A DNA stretch of 64,000 nt from Blastobasis lacticolella (lineage: Eukaryota; Arthropoda; Insecta; Lepidoptera; Blastobasidae), in contig LR990049.1 in NCBI GenBank assembly GCA_905147135.1, positions 4,605,428 through 4,669,427 on the forward strand. The letters are read 5' to 3'. Shown piece by piece: positions 20,763 through 32,300 of the stretch (within the stretch, counting starts at the first letter, position 1; the number at the start of each line of letters is the position of its first letter). The position numbers were made by a program, and so were the translations under genes. The notes under the pieces are model-generated. The model saw only the letters and a program-made list of their open reading frames with translations, had not been told where the DNA came from and searched no databases.

Positions 20763-21329
20763 ATGGCGAAATTTAAATTATTAGTACTAGTGATAGTATA
20801 GCTTTAAGCTATGGAGCTGAAAAATCAAACAATGAAATATTGAAGCGTAAAGAAAACATCATTAAGGGTTTCGAATCACTTTATGAAAACCTGTAAGTAA
20901 CTTTCACTTCTTCTACTTATTGTGTCAATCAACTATTATTACCTAGTGATATTATAAATTTTATGTGAACTGTGGATCATATGATCTTATGACTGCCCGT
21001 TTAACCAACGCTGTATTGGTGTATCTACTTTTGTTTTTCAAACAGGAACATAACAACGCAATTATTTCCTAGATATCCTAGCTAGGTCGACAATTATGAT
21101 ATGCTTGTTTTACTAAACTTTTTTGTAACGTTTTTAGAGATCTTACTAATAAAGACGTATAAAAAAAGCAGAAGAGAGCATTCTCTATCATCACCTCTTC
21201 CAAAATTAAGTACATTGCCAGTGGAGGTGATACTAGACTTGAAGCAAGCAAGCTTGTGAATTACCAGCTGATGTTATAGCTTCTTAAACAAGGACTAGAT
21301 TTGACGTCTTGTACACTGTACTAGAACCG
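20763..21329 (+). pseudogene. Array copy F, exons 1-2 only, broken
   Basis: Exon 1 (20763-20892) has 130 bp instead of 131. A missing base in the signal-peptide region brings TAG and TAA into frame after 'MAKFKLLVLVIV'; beyond it 'SNNEILKRKENIIKGFESLY' is still recognisable in another frame. Exon 2 (21138-21329) has a TAA after 'KDV' and is 192 bp, not of the form 3n+1 seen in working copies. Exons 3 and 4 are not present before copy G begins at 22240. Splice sites remain intact, suggesting fairly recent loss. Confidence 0.85.
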
Positions 21330-22061
21330 GTATGTACAGTTTCTAAAAAGTTAGAATTGTGCCTCCTTCACAAAGGATTATGCCATAAGTAAAACAATTA
21401 TTAGCTGATCAGTGACTGTCAATATAGCTTTCGACTGAAACTTTCTTGACTTGTGCGATATCCTATCACAATTTTGCGGTGTTCTATCACATCTAAGTGT
21501 CTAATGTAGTATGTTAACTGCTTCATCAAGTACGATCTTTTAATAATAGAGCTCAAGCTGCCACGCTATTGCTCCTACGAGCTAAACATTATCTATAATA
21601 TGGAACTAGCAAACATATAGGTAGATATTTAATAATTAATATAATATATTTTAGTAAAATATTCATAAAATTATGTAAAAATAGAACAAAAAGTATATTG
21701 TATAATCACAAAGTATAGGTAATAACGAACTACATATATAGCTTAACCAAAATGTAAAAATTTGCTATGACAATTTGACTTCCACGGTTGACCTTTGTCT
21801 TATGCATCTGGTTGGTGCTAGAACTCCGGAATTTGCATCGCGTCGCTGTCGTGGGATTGACTAACGATGGGGGATGAAGAATGAGGCAGAATCACGACAA
21901 CAATCATTGGCCCGGGAAAAACATATTTGACTTCTCCAACCACCCGGTCTCACAGACACGTACTTCACCAACAGCAGATTAAGCAATTCACCATGTTTCT
22001 GTGTCTCTAATACATTAGTCGCCATGTTTTACTCGCGTAAGTGGGACAGATTGATTTTTTT
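21330..22061. other. Intergenic between F and G
   Basis: No family exons 3 or 4 could be found. 'ttagtcgccatgtttt' near 22020 is a scrap of the family 3 repeat. Nothing else is recognised. Confidence 0.35.
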
Positions 22062-22130
22062 TTTTATACCACTAAGGTGGCAAACAAGCTTGCGGCCTGC
22101 CTGATGGTAAGCAGTCACCGCAGCCTATTG
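22062..22130 (-). mobile_element. CR1-like 3' terminal fragment
   Basis: Only the last 70 bases of the element: 'accactaaggtggcaaacaa' to 'gtcaccgcagccta'. This is a severely 5'-truncated insertion about 110 bases before exon 1 of copy G. Confidence 0.7.
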
Positions 22131-22543
22131 CGATTGATATTATAAGGCTACTACATAACCCTTTTGTCGTTTAACTATTTTCAATTAAATAGGTTCTTTG
22201 GTTACTTCACTTAACCTTTTATTTGTTGTTCCAGGTACGATGGAAAAATTTAACTTGCTGGAAAATCAAACAATAAAATATGGAAGCGAAACGAAAACAT
22301 CATTAAGGTTTATGACACGGTTTATGAGAATCTGTAAGTATTACTGAACTTCTCTCAAACGACTGGACCGATTTTGATGAAATTTTTTGTGTGTGTTCAA
22401 GGGGATCTGGGAATGGTTTAGATTCACAATTTTGATTAGATTCATTTAGATTCAAAATGGTATTTAGACTTAAATGGTAAATAGACTTTTGGATTCGGAT
22501 AAAATGTTATTGCGCGGATCATTAACTTTAGGATCATTAACTT

Positions 22544-23039
22544 TGGTGTAGGGTAGGTGTAGGGTAGGTGTAGGGTAGGTGTAGGGTAGGTGTAGGGTAG
22601 GTGTAGGGTAGGTGTAGGGTAGGTGTAAGGTAGGTGTAAGGTAGGTGTAGGGTAGGTGTAGGGTAGTTGTAGGGTAGGTGTAAGGTAGGTGTAGGGTAGG
22701 TGTAGGGTAGGTGTAAGGTAGGTGTAGGGTAGGTGTAGGGTAGGTGTAGGGTAGGTGTAAGGTAGGTGTAGGGTAGGTGTAGGGTAGGTGTAGGGTAGGT
22801 GTAGGGTAGGTGTAGGGTAGGTGTAAGGTAGGTGTAGGGTAGGTGTAAGGTAGGTGTAGGGTAGGTGTAGGGTAGGTGTAAGGTAGGTGTAGGGTAGGTG
22901 TAGGGTAGGTGTAGGGTAGGTGTAGGGTAGGTGTAGGGTAGGTGTAGGGTAGGTGTAGGGTAGGTGTAGGGTAGGTGTAGGGTAGGTGTAGGGTAGGTGT
23001 AGGGTAGGTGTAGGGTAGGTGTAGGGTAGGTGTAGGGTT
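22544..23039 (-). repeat. 11-bp minisatellite, about 45 units, in intron 1 of copy G
   Basis: Unit GGTGTAGGGTA with a common variant carrying 'aag' for 'ggg'. Because 11 is not a multiple of 3, three units make an 11-residue period on the minus strand and give a long open frame of no coding value. Flanked at 23040-23075 by 'gaacgctacgcgaacgaagt' and 'gggtccactagt', the inverted start of the dispersed element seen at 52580 and 33426. Confidence 0.9.
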
Positions 23040-23261
23040 AGAACGCTACGCGAACGAAGTCGCGCCGGGTCCACTAGTAACTTAATAAAAGTCAAAGGGA
23101 TAGTATTTAATACGAAATTCACATTCTAGTTAAGCCGATAACTTTAAATTAATTATATAATAACGTACGGTACGTTTCAATAGAAAATAACAAAAGTAGA
23201 GCACGTAATCGGTATTATCTATAGAAATCTCAATTAATTGACTTTACATAATACACAATAA

Positions 23262-23345
23262 AGCTCACGCCTGTGTCCTACAGGTGGGGTAGGCAGAGAC
23301 TATGGACCACCACTTTATTCTGTCCTGACACAATTCCCTAGCGTC
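23262..23345 (+). repeat. Short dispersed repeat shared with 58510-58620
   Basis: 'aaagctcacgcctgtgtcct', 'caggtggggtaggcagagac' and 'gtcctgaca' appear inverted at 58510-58620. Class unknown. Confidence 0.5.
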
Positions 23346-23859
23346 GCATATATAAAAATAAATTGACTTATTTTATGTATTATCAACAGAAATCTATAGA
23401 TTTTTTTTTGTAATAAGTCAATTATTTAGACTTCTGTGGGTACTACTTATGATAATGTTTGACTTTCTTATTTTTTACTTTACGTCATTTATTATTTAAG
23501 TGTTTGTTTGTATTCTGTCGATGTTTTGATTTGCCAGATATTTCTACCATTTTAATCTCCATCAACAAGAACCTAAAAAAAAATATTTTATTTTAAATGT
23601 ACACTACATTTCTAGAGCTCTTACTACCAAAGACGCATCGAACAAGCAAAAGAGGGCGTTCTCTATCATTATCACATCTAACTTCAACTACATCGCCAGT
23701 GGTGGAGAGACACCAGCACTCAAGCAGTGAGCGAAGGACCAGCTGATGTCATAGCTTCATTTTCAAGGACTGCATTAGACAACCTCATTACTGTACTAGA
23801 TCCGGTATGTATGAATGCTATGATACAGTTTTCAACAAAAATGGCTTTCGCGGTTCCAA

Positions 23860-24206
23860 ATCCAAGTGGTTAGTTAGGCCTTTGGCCGTGAAGGGATAAG
23901 GTAGCCGCCAATGTTGGCAAGCGAAGATGGACAAGGTAGAAAAAGGCAAGAGAGGTTTTAAGAGAGGTACGGCATTGTGGGGTATCCCGTTCGAATTGGA
24001 GCCGCCTGACTGGGGAAGTACCTCCACCTTAAAGAATACCGCAGCTAAACAATACTCTTTCAAATAGTATTGTGTTTCTGCCGATGAGTAAGGTCTCCAA
24101 TGCTTAATGGGGTGTGGATTTGGGGAACCGTGGCTTTATAGGCAGTGGTGAGCACTTTCCATCGGGTGGCCTGCTTGCCTGTTTGCCTACCGTATAAAAA
24201 AAATAA
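23860..24206 (+). repeat. Dispersed repeat 'family 2', long copy, in intron 2 of copy G
   Basis: Longest copy of the family: 'ggtatcccgttcgaattgga', 'gaagtacctccacctt', 'ccgcagctaaacaatact', ending 'tttgcctaccgtataaaaaa'. The opposite strand keeps an open frame similar to those of the other copies. Class unknown; it resembles a non-autonomous element. Confidence 0.65.
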
Positions 24207-25093
24207 GGTAATTACTTACCTGGCAGGGTGTTGTAACCAGGGGACTAGGGGTCCGACAGTTGATCGTCGAGAGTAGTATTTATGCCGCAGAAGTTGGCAC
24301 ACTTCTCTAGCGCGATGTAGGAACGGTCAGCGCAATCTATGTGCTGATACTTGCCAACCTTGTGTTCGTGTACAAGTAACGTGAATATTGTTGAGTTTCC
24401 CTGTTGGAGCGATAGATGTCGCTACAGGTCTGATGTCAAAATATAGCCTTGTCATTGGCAGGACTGGAGCTGTTATTGTTATAGCAGTTGTCGACAGTAT
24501 TTCGACAACACACCTTACGATACCCCGCTAAGCCCTACCACTCTTAATATTTAAGGCTCTTAATTTAGTGAAAGAAACCTGTCGTCCTGAAAACTCCAAT
24601 GCAGAATGTGAGTCTGCGATCCAAGCCGCTGCAGAGAAAGAGGAAAGCAAATGTTCCGGGTTCACTCAGCACATGTGGTTTAGAAACACGACGGAGGAAT
24701 TATTTAACAATGAAGAATACATGAAGCTTGTTGAAGATGTAAGTAGGTCACTGTAACTTTTATGAATTACAATTTGTACCTATCGTTCGTTAGCGACCCT
24801 CTCAAATAAACTACTATTTTCAAGTATTTTTTAAAGACAAAGTGTTACATTTATCTATTTTCAGCAAGACGACTCATATAGTTACGGGCATATATTTAAT
24901 TTACAAAACATTGAATTTTTCATGGCAAATATCAAAATTAAAAACCGGTCGACTAGAGGCGACTAGCGACTGGTTGAAAAATAGAGCTCTTTTAGACAAT
25001 AAAAACATTATAGCAACTGTGATAAAATAAATAAACTGGGACGTCGTTTGTTACTTGTAATTTAATGTAATTATTAGTTATTTTACAAATAAT

Positions 25094-25477
25094 TAAAATA
25101 AATAATAATAATCATCTTAGCGTTAATGTCCCGGTTGTACTCTCGCGCACGAGGGCCCAGGGTCCGCCTTGACCATGATCCAGGATTTGGCAGGTCAGGT
25201 AATTACAGTGGAGCGACTTCCATCTGACCTCCAGGACCAGGGGAACCTGACCAGATTGGATCATGGACTCCAGTCCACATCCAGTGCACATCCAGTCGCC
25301 TGAATGTGCAGCTTTTATCACGCTGTTTTCCCTCACCGTAGAGCATCGGTTAGTATTCAACTAATGTACATAACTCAGAAAACAGTCATTGGTACATGGC
25401 CGGAGCGGGATTCGAACTCGGGTCCTCTGACTTACGAGTCGGATACTCTAACCGCTCGGCCACCGTTGCTCTTCCAT
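25094..25477 (-). mobile_element. Complete tRNA-derived SINE in intron 3 of copy G
   Basis: It is flanked by a perfect 13-bp target duplication TTTTACAAATAAT (25081-25093 and 25478-25490). On the minus strand it starts with a tRNA-like head: A box TGGCCGAGCGG (25452-25462) and B box GTTCGAATCC (25408-25417), an internal RNA polymerase III promoter. A body of about 280 bases follows and it ends in 'gatgattattatt'. Related pieces lie at 528, 2941, 12735, 56581 and 63528. Confidence 0.9.
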
Positions 25478-25876
25478 TTTTACAAATAATGATTATGTAT
25501 GAAAAAATCTACTAATACATAATCTTCTTCAGATAGTCAAATTTACACAAACTGCCGATGACGATGACTCAGTTAAGTATTATGAAAAGTTAAGAGATGG
25601 CAAGATATTCAAAGCAGCTAACCAGAAATTTGTGAAATGGTACAAAGATTACGTTAGCGGTAACTTTCCCTGCAACCTGCCACCTGTGGATTGTGACGAC
25701 AACGGCAGCTCAGGTGGTTCAACTGGCAAAGTTAAAGAAAGGAAAAAGAAAGGTCACAAAAAAGACAAGAAAGATAAAAAGCACAATTGATATGGCTATC
25801 ATACTAAAGCAACTAGCATTATCCACAGCATAATGTTATTTGAAAATATTTGTTCAAATTTGTATAAGTATGAAAT

Positions 25877-25882
25877 AATAAA
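25877..25882 (+). terminator. Poly(A) signal of copy G
   Basis: AATAAA 87 bases after the copy G stop; still present although the gene is broken. Confidence 0.5.
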
Positions 25883-26879
25883 ATGCGTAATAAATTGACA
25901 AACTTTAGTTTTTCTCGAATAATATATCCCCATTTTAAAACGCGCTTGGGCCGTGGGGTCCAGTTGCTCATACTCTTCATCATCATACTAGTGGTCAGTT
26001 CCAGTTTCTGCCAGGGTCCGCTTTCGTACTCTTCTAGTATTTTTATGTAACTTCAACACTTTTAATTCAACAATAGCATCTACGATAGGTAGCATAGATA
26101 AAATAAATGTTACTTTTGCCATAAAATAACTAAATGCGATTGTGACTTTCGAAATTGTGTGATTGAAATAATCTACGAAGATGATAAATAAATAAATGAT
26201 AGATAGATAAATTCTTAACAATACCATTTAACAACTACAGCGAATTCTTGAATATAAATTTGAAACAACTGCAACAATTATTATTAAAATAATTCTTAAA
26301 GTGGCATTGGACTTATAATGTACGTGAGAGAGTGCAAAACAAGTCAAGCTGTTCAAATATTTCAAAGAAGTTATTGTTGTGTATCAACCGTAAAGTTTTA
26401 AATAGGTTCTTCCGTGCGCTTCGTACAGTTTACTATCAATATTAACTATGCCAAAGTCAATGAGTGTTTCAGAACCCAATCATTTCAAACTTACACTGTT
26501 TTAAAATTATCCTGGAAATAAGGCCGAGCTTTTCCGAAGACAGGTTTTAGTTTTTAAACTTTTTTTATGGCAAGTAAGTTACTGTATCTAATGGACGTTT
26601 GCATTAGGTACTAGGGGCGTGGTGGCGACATCCCCCGCCCAAAGAACCCGCTTCAGGTAAGTTGGTAGATATCATCACAGAGTCCAAATCTCTAACAATT
26701 TGTTAAATTTATGCCTATTTTCATAGGGTTTCACCAGATGCACATAACAAACATTGGGCAGGAAATATAACAATAAATACATTGATTGATTGATTGATTG
26801 AATATAAAATAAGTTAAGGTATTTGTGAATCTAGTAAACTTTTTACTTTACAGTGTATGCTATCTGACAGTACGCCTAA
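25883..26879. other. Intergenic, nothing recognised
   Basis: AT-rich with short low-complexity runs such as 'attgattgattgattga' near 26790. No gene, family exon or clear element. Confidence 0.35.
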
Positions 26880-27412
26880 TTATTATTTTACGTTGAGCAG
26901 AAGTGGCCTGAACACAGAGCCCTGGGGTACCCCAATGGTAATAGTGAATGGCTTGGTGTCAGCAATAGAACTCCTTAGAAGAGGGACACAGAAACAGGAA
27001 ATATATGTGCATGTTCTTTGATCTGTATCCTTCCATTAGAGTTCTCAGGTCAAATTCAGGGTCCATGGTCCCACAACCCGGCCGTAACCCATACTGATAT
27101 CCCGAGTTTCTGCACCTCAGACAATTTTAACTTATCGTACAAAGAACGTAAGTGGTCTCGTGTGACTCCGGCTACCGCTCATTTGGTGGCATATTTAGCA
27201 TCTAGAACTTCAGGATATCTAGACACCATCCTCGCCGTCTGTGTGAAAGCTGCTTGTGTTCTGTCCCAGAGTTGTTGTAAGGATTCACCGTCTGTCACAA
27301 CACTAAGGTCGTTGTTGACAGCAGCGGCGAACTCATGGGAATTGGTTCCTTCAAGCAGCCTCTACCGGGTTTGGCGTCGGTTCTGCTCTCGATATTAGCC
27401 CAGGGGCTTCAC
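26880..27412 (-). mobile_element. Decayed RTE-like reverse transcriptase fragment
   Basis: On the minus strand 'SSIADTKPFTITIGVPQGSV' (around 26905-26965) is the reverse transcriptase motif preceding the catalytic loop. Upstream (27060-27400) a frame with one stop reads 'EFAAAVNNDLSVVTDGESLQ', 'WDRTQAAFTQTARMV', 'TRDHLRSLYDKLKLSEVQKL'. The arrangement suits an RTE-type element; the clade call is tentative. Confidence 0.5.
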
Positions 27413-28299
27413 TTGCAGGTCCATTACAAGGACCCGGTGTTGGGCATTGTGACTTTACAGGTATTTTACAGGATCAGATGCTAGGATTTCTTAAAAAAAA
27501 TACAAATTTTATACAGTATGCTTGGTGTGAGGACGATTGTGTGGTCACGGATTCAGGAGATGAATAGTGGAACTCAAATAAAAAAAGTAACAGCGAGGAA
27601 AGTAATGGGTCGTATAAGGAATTTGAAAGGGCTATGTATTGAGGAACTTGGTTGTAATTAATTGACTGGCAAGAAAAACTATGACGAGTTTGCGTAATAA
27701 TAATGAAACGAGTTAAAAATATAAGTACAAACTATAAAATATAAATATGTAGAAATCATTTAAAGTAAAACGGTTTTATTTTAATTAATCAGGTAAATCA
27801 AAAACTACAAAATAATTAAGACGTTTTCTGGACCGTCTTGAGATTTCTATTACTGAAAAAATACTATCAGCGCTGTATTCTCATGTCAAACACCAAAAGC
27901 GCACTCTGCGTGGATGCACTCACGTATTAATTGATAAAATGGCACTTTTATCAGACCAAATTAAACTATGGGGCGCATGAAAACCTGTATAATGACTGCA
28001 TAATTAAATAATAACGTCTTATCTGTGTTTCCAAGCACACCAAAGGAAATATTTCACTTGCCGCGCGAGAGGAGTGTGTAGTGTTTGTTAGTGATTATTT
28101 ATTTCTCTAGTATTTATTTCCAATATTTCTCTAGTAAATAAAAATAACAAATAAAGCAGTAAAAAAAATATATCGTGGACAAATTCACAGAGCGCCATCT
28201 AACCCCAAACTAAGCAAAGGTCCTAACTAGTTTGGTATTTAATGTTTTAGTACACAATTATTATAAGTCAACACAAATCACGTACGTGCAGCAACAATC
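27413..28299. other. Intergenic, small repeat scrap only
   Basis: 28170-28225 contains 'cagagcgccatctaacccca' and 'actaagc', inverse of 46515-46550. Otherwise unassigned AT-rich sequence. Confidence 0.35.
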
Positions 28300-28890
28300 C
28301 GTCCAGTAGTGTACGACGAGTTCCGGACTGGCATCTTGGAGGTGATCAGCGCCTATGCTCCTCAGTATGGCTGGTCCGTATCCGTGGTCGGTTTGAAGGA
28401 TAAGGTAGGTAGCCCGCTGGCTATACAGGGACGGACCTTTCCGATCATCAATACAGATTTCAGCCCGGGTGGTCTACAATAGACGCCCTGGCAAGGCTGA
28501 AAAGCCTGTCGTTGTAGGCTGCGGAGCTGCACTCCGATACCACGGGGTGCCCATGTATTTGCAGGCCTTTTTGGGGGATTATCTGAAGAACCGGGTGGCC
28601 CTTTTCGATAACAGTGATAGAGTGTTAAAACAGTACAGGGTGTGGAGTTCCACAGAGGTCGGTGTTAGGGCCTCTGTTGTGGAATTTGGGGAGCAATTGT
28701 GTCTTTCCTGGAGTTCTACTCCAAAGAATGGATGATTTGTGTTACGCCGATGTCACTTTGGTGACTGCCAGGTGGAATAACTACAGAGAGGTGGGCCAAT
28801 TAGCCGAGTCTGGAGGATATTTAATGGTGAGCAGGATCCGTAGCCGAAGACTGTCTCTGGCACTAGAGAAATTTTATTTAATTGTGTAAG
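28300..28890 (+). mobile_element. R1-clade retrotransposon fragment (RT region)
   Basis: The frames contain 'ALRYHGVPMYLQAFLGDYLK', 'NRVALFDNSDRVLKQYRVW', 'LGPLLWNLG' and 'CYADVTLVTARWNNYREV', a run typical of R1-clade reverse transcriptases. The catalytic 'YADD' reads 'YADV' here, and several frameshifts are present. Dead fragment. Confidence 0.7.
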
Positions 28891-29399
28891 CCAAACACTT
28901 GTTTCAATATTGTATTAAAGGAAATTAATTACTTTACATTTCTGAATTGTATTTTGATTATTTTACATTTTGTATACAATATCATTGTAATAGGTATAGC
29001 GGATTCAGAAAACTATCTTCTTCGTGGCAAGTGCTACATTCCTATCAGGTAAATACGATTTATAATAATTGTGCACTTAATTAAAGTCAAACCCTACGCC
29101 TTTTCCCTTAGGTGTAGGCAGAAACCACATCGTTCCCCTTGCTATCTAACTAATTAATATTAAATAGCTGTTCATGAGTGAATAAAAGATAAAAAGTTTA
29201 TTTTTAATTATATTTCGACAAGTCGCCATCAAAGTGATTCCAAGTATCAAGTAGGGTTGTGACATCTACATCGTCTAACGTCAAATTAGTAGTGTTGTGT
29301 TGGACAATGCCCACGATTTAATATCTAACGCTATAACAGTAACTTTAATTATTTAAAATGGCTACTATATCCTCATTAATTTTTTTTGTTTGTTTCAGA

Positions 29400-32300
29400 A
29401 TGTCGGCATTGAAGATTTCTGTTCTGCTGGCAGTCTTAGCTCCATGCTACGGAGATCAAGTATCAAACAATAATATATGGAAGCCAAACGATGATATCAT
29501 CAAGACATTTGACTTTCTCGTCGACAATCTGTAAGTGCTTGTGATCGATCTTCCAGTCAATTATAAAAATCAACATTAGATCAACATTCATCATAATAGT
29601 CTAGTGCTGGACTTGAGCCTCCTCCACACCAGTGGAGGGCTTTGCCATAATCTCCGTGTCTTAACCTATCAATGTAGCTATCTAGCGATCAAAATCAACA
29701 TAGTATCTAAAATAATGTAATTGACAGTACTATGAGAACCTACGAGGATGAAGAGGTGAATTAGACGAGATTTCAAATATCACCGGTCGAAATTACAGGC
29801 TATATGAAATTAATCCTCCGAAAGCTGAATATTAGACATGTTTAAAACTCAAGTCACTGGAGTCCCACAAGGGTAGAGTGACCATAAAGCGCCATGTCCT
29901 ACAATATTCACATTTACCTTGCCACTTCAGTTACCTTGCCACTTGGGCAAATCTTAATCATGATCACAGCCCGTAACAGTCCACTGCAGGACTTAGGGCC
30001 TCTTCCACGAAAGGGGAGGTTATTGCCATAATCTCCACGCTTGGCAGGCGGGTTGGAGATCGCAGTGTTTAAATATAACAATGGAAAATGCTGCTGCCCA
30101 TTTTCCACACTACGGAGGCTCTTGATCTTTTGCCTCGAAAACATTAGTCGCCTTGTACGACACCCATGCGTGTAAGGGGTTGGTGCTATTCTACTCTGCC
30201 GGACACCACACGGCCAAAATCTTAATGAATAATAATTAATATTGTGTTACATTACTAAATACTTGAATTTCAGAGCCCATTCTGTTGACGACGCATCAAA
30301 TAATCAAAAGAGGCAATTCTCAATCATCATATCCACGAACTTCGCTTATTACCAGAGTAATGGTAATCGAGACACTAAACCGGTCAGTGAAGGCCCAGCC
30401 GACGTCATAGCCGCTCCATCCAGACAGGCATTTAATCAGATATTGACTGTATTGGACCCGGTATGTAGCTATCAAGTCCTTTTTAAATGAAGGTATGGCT
30501 GTCATTGTATCCCGTCTAAACGGATGTTATATTGATGAGATGTTATATGTCATATTTCAAAAATGTACATAGATATAGACTGCCATTTTAACTCCCGACG
30601 CAAAAAGAGAGGATAAGATGTACAATAAGAGATACCACTCTCTCAATCATATTCTTTGGTAATGTTAGAAGGTTTTATATAGTATTCCTGAAATAGTTTT
30701 TTATTTATTAACGTCGATGAATGACGATGTCTTTGTGCATAAGGGAAAACAAATTTACGTTTACTTATTTATTTTATAATTCATATTTCGAGGCGGTGAA
30801 TTTGATCAAAAAAGCTTGTCGACCAGAGACTTCTCAAAAGGATTGTGAATGTGCGATCCAAAAGGCTGTCGCAGAGGAGGAAATAAAATGTCCCGGATTC
30901 AGTGAGCACATGAGATTTAGAAACGTCACGGATCAGCTGTTCCGACGTGATGATTACAACCAGTTCAATGTTGCTGTAAGTAAATTTTTTGGTCATGCGG
31001 TTGTTTTGGACGAGGGGCTGTCGACCACCGATCGATTTCATGAAATTTCCTGTTACATACGATCATGCTTTAGAGCAGCATTGTTGCCGTACCGTGCCCA
31101 TACGCTTGACAAGAAACAAGCCTACACCTATAGCAAAGGCCGGTAATGCATTCGCTACTCTCCGGGTGTTGCGGGAGTCTGAAGATGAATCAAAATTTCG
31201 CGGATGCGCCACCAATGCACAGTTTCAACAAACAGCTCGCGTGCTGTTTGAACGCCGCGCGCGACCTGTGCTCAAGCAGAGCTTCAAGTCCGCTTTACTA
31301 ATGCCGCCATTGAATTGGCACAATACTAAATATGTGTAAGTGCCACTGAGCTGCGATTGCGACCCAATTACAATGATGGCAAGTCAATTAGCGGACTTGA
31401 GGCCCAGCGCGCGTGCACGTCTTCAATAGTTTTGTTCGATGAAATACAACGCGCCGCTCGCGGACTGTTGCAACAACTGCGTCTCAGGGTAACGGCGAAC
31501 GCTTTTCATCAGGTCTCCCGCTTGCTCGTCTGCCTCACTTTTCTTTTTTATACAGTTTGTACCCTTTCCAATCATCATCACAGGCCATAATAGTCCATTA
31601 CAGGATTTAGAGCTTAGGCCCTTAGGGTAAGGTAGGGTTCTTAAAACAAACACTTGTTTACAAAGGCGCACTTATGTCTATGAGAGATCTCTTCCAACTT
31701 CCATAACATAACTATAAACAAAATAAGGCACACCGAGATTTTACTGAAGATATTTAAACCCTCTTCCATGACACGGAGCATTATTAGCACATAGCACGTA
31801 TATGTGTCGCAGCCGGAATGTTAAATTAGCCGGTTAACTAAACGGCTAGCTTTTTGAGCAATTATTTAGTTGAAAATTTGTCAGTTTCATAAAATTTTAA
31901 AGTCATGTTGAAAGAACGATATTGCCTCGAGTTTACGCAACTCTTCCATACATTGTTCCAATGCTAACCTACCCACAATAACTTCAAAGTATAATAATAG
32001 TTTGCATTAGGTTTCTATTCGGTTAGTTTAGGTTAGTATTATGACAATGAATGGAAGAGCTCCGTAAACTCGAGGCAATATCGTTCATTTGACTTTACTT
32101 TCAAAGTTCATGAATTTGGCCAATTTTCAATTAAATAACTGCTTAAATAGCTAGCCGTTTAATTAACCGGCTAATATAACCATTTGGCTGCGACATATGT
32201 ATAGCATAAGTAAGAACTTAGTCAAAAATCGTTAACGTTTTTGTTAAATTTCAGCAAAATCAAACGAGTGTAAATTCCAAGTGCGATGCAGACACCATAA

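Larger units (their letters stand above)
22240..25790 (+). pseudogene. Array copy G, exons 3-4 intact but exons 1-2 broken
   Basis: Exon 1 (22240-22333) is 37 bp shorter than in E or H: the hydrophobic core of the signal peptide is gone and the frame from the ATG no longer matches 'KSNNKIWKRNENIIKVYDTVY'. Exon 2 (23616-23804) is 189 bp and has a frameshift between 'NYIASGG' and 'SEGPADVIASFSRT'. Exon 3 (24556-24738) is perfect ('ETCRPENSNAECESAIQAA', 'HMWFRNTTEELF'). Exon 4 (25533-25790) is perfect, with 'KWYKDYVSGNFPCNLPPVDC' and the Lys-rich end 'KKKGHKKDKKDKKHN'. It is the closest relative of E in exons 3-4. It cannot give a full secreted protein as written. Intron 1 carries the 11-bp minisatellite, intron 2 a family 2 repeat and intron 3 a SINE. 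Confidence 0.8.

Noticed and set aside
22442..23122. 226-codon frame on the minus strand
   Set aside because: It is the translation of the 11-bp minisatellite (period PTPTLHLPYTY); no coding value.
24842..25030. Extra exon between exons 3 and 4 of copy G
   Set aside because: A good-looking acceptor precedes it, but the frame soon stops and no other copy has such an exon.
25385..25477. tRNA gene on the minus strand
   Set aside because: A and B boxes belong to the SINE head; it continues into a SINE body and has target duplications.
31080..31590. Gene inside intron 3 of copy H
   Set aside because: Frames overlap in several phases and the ends look like a dispersed repeat.
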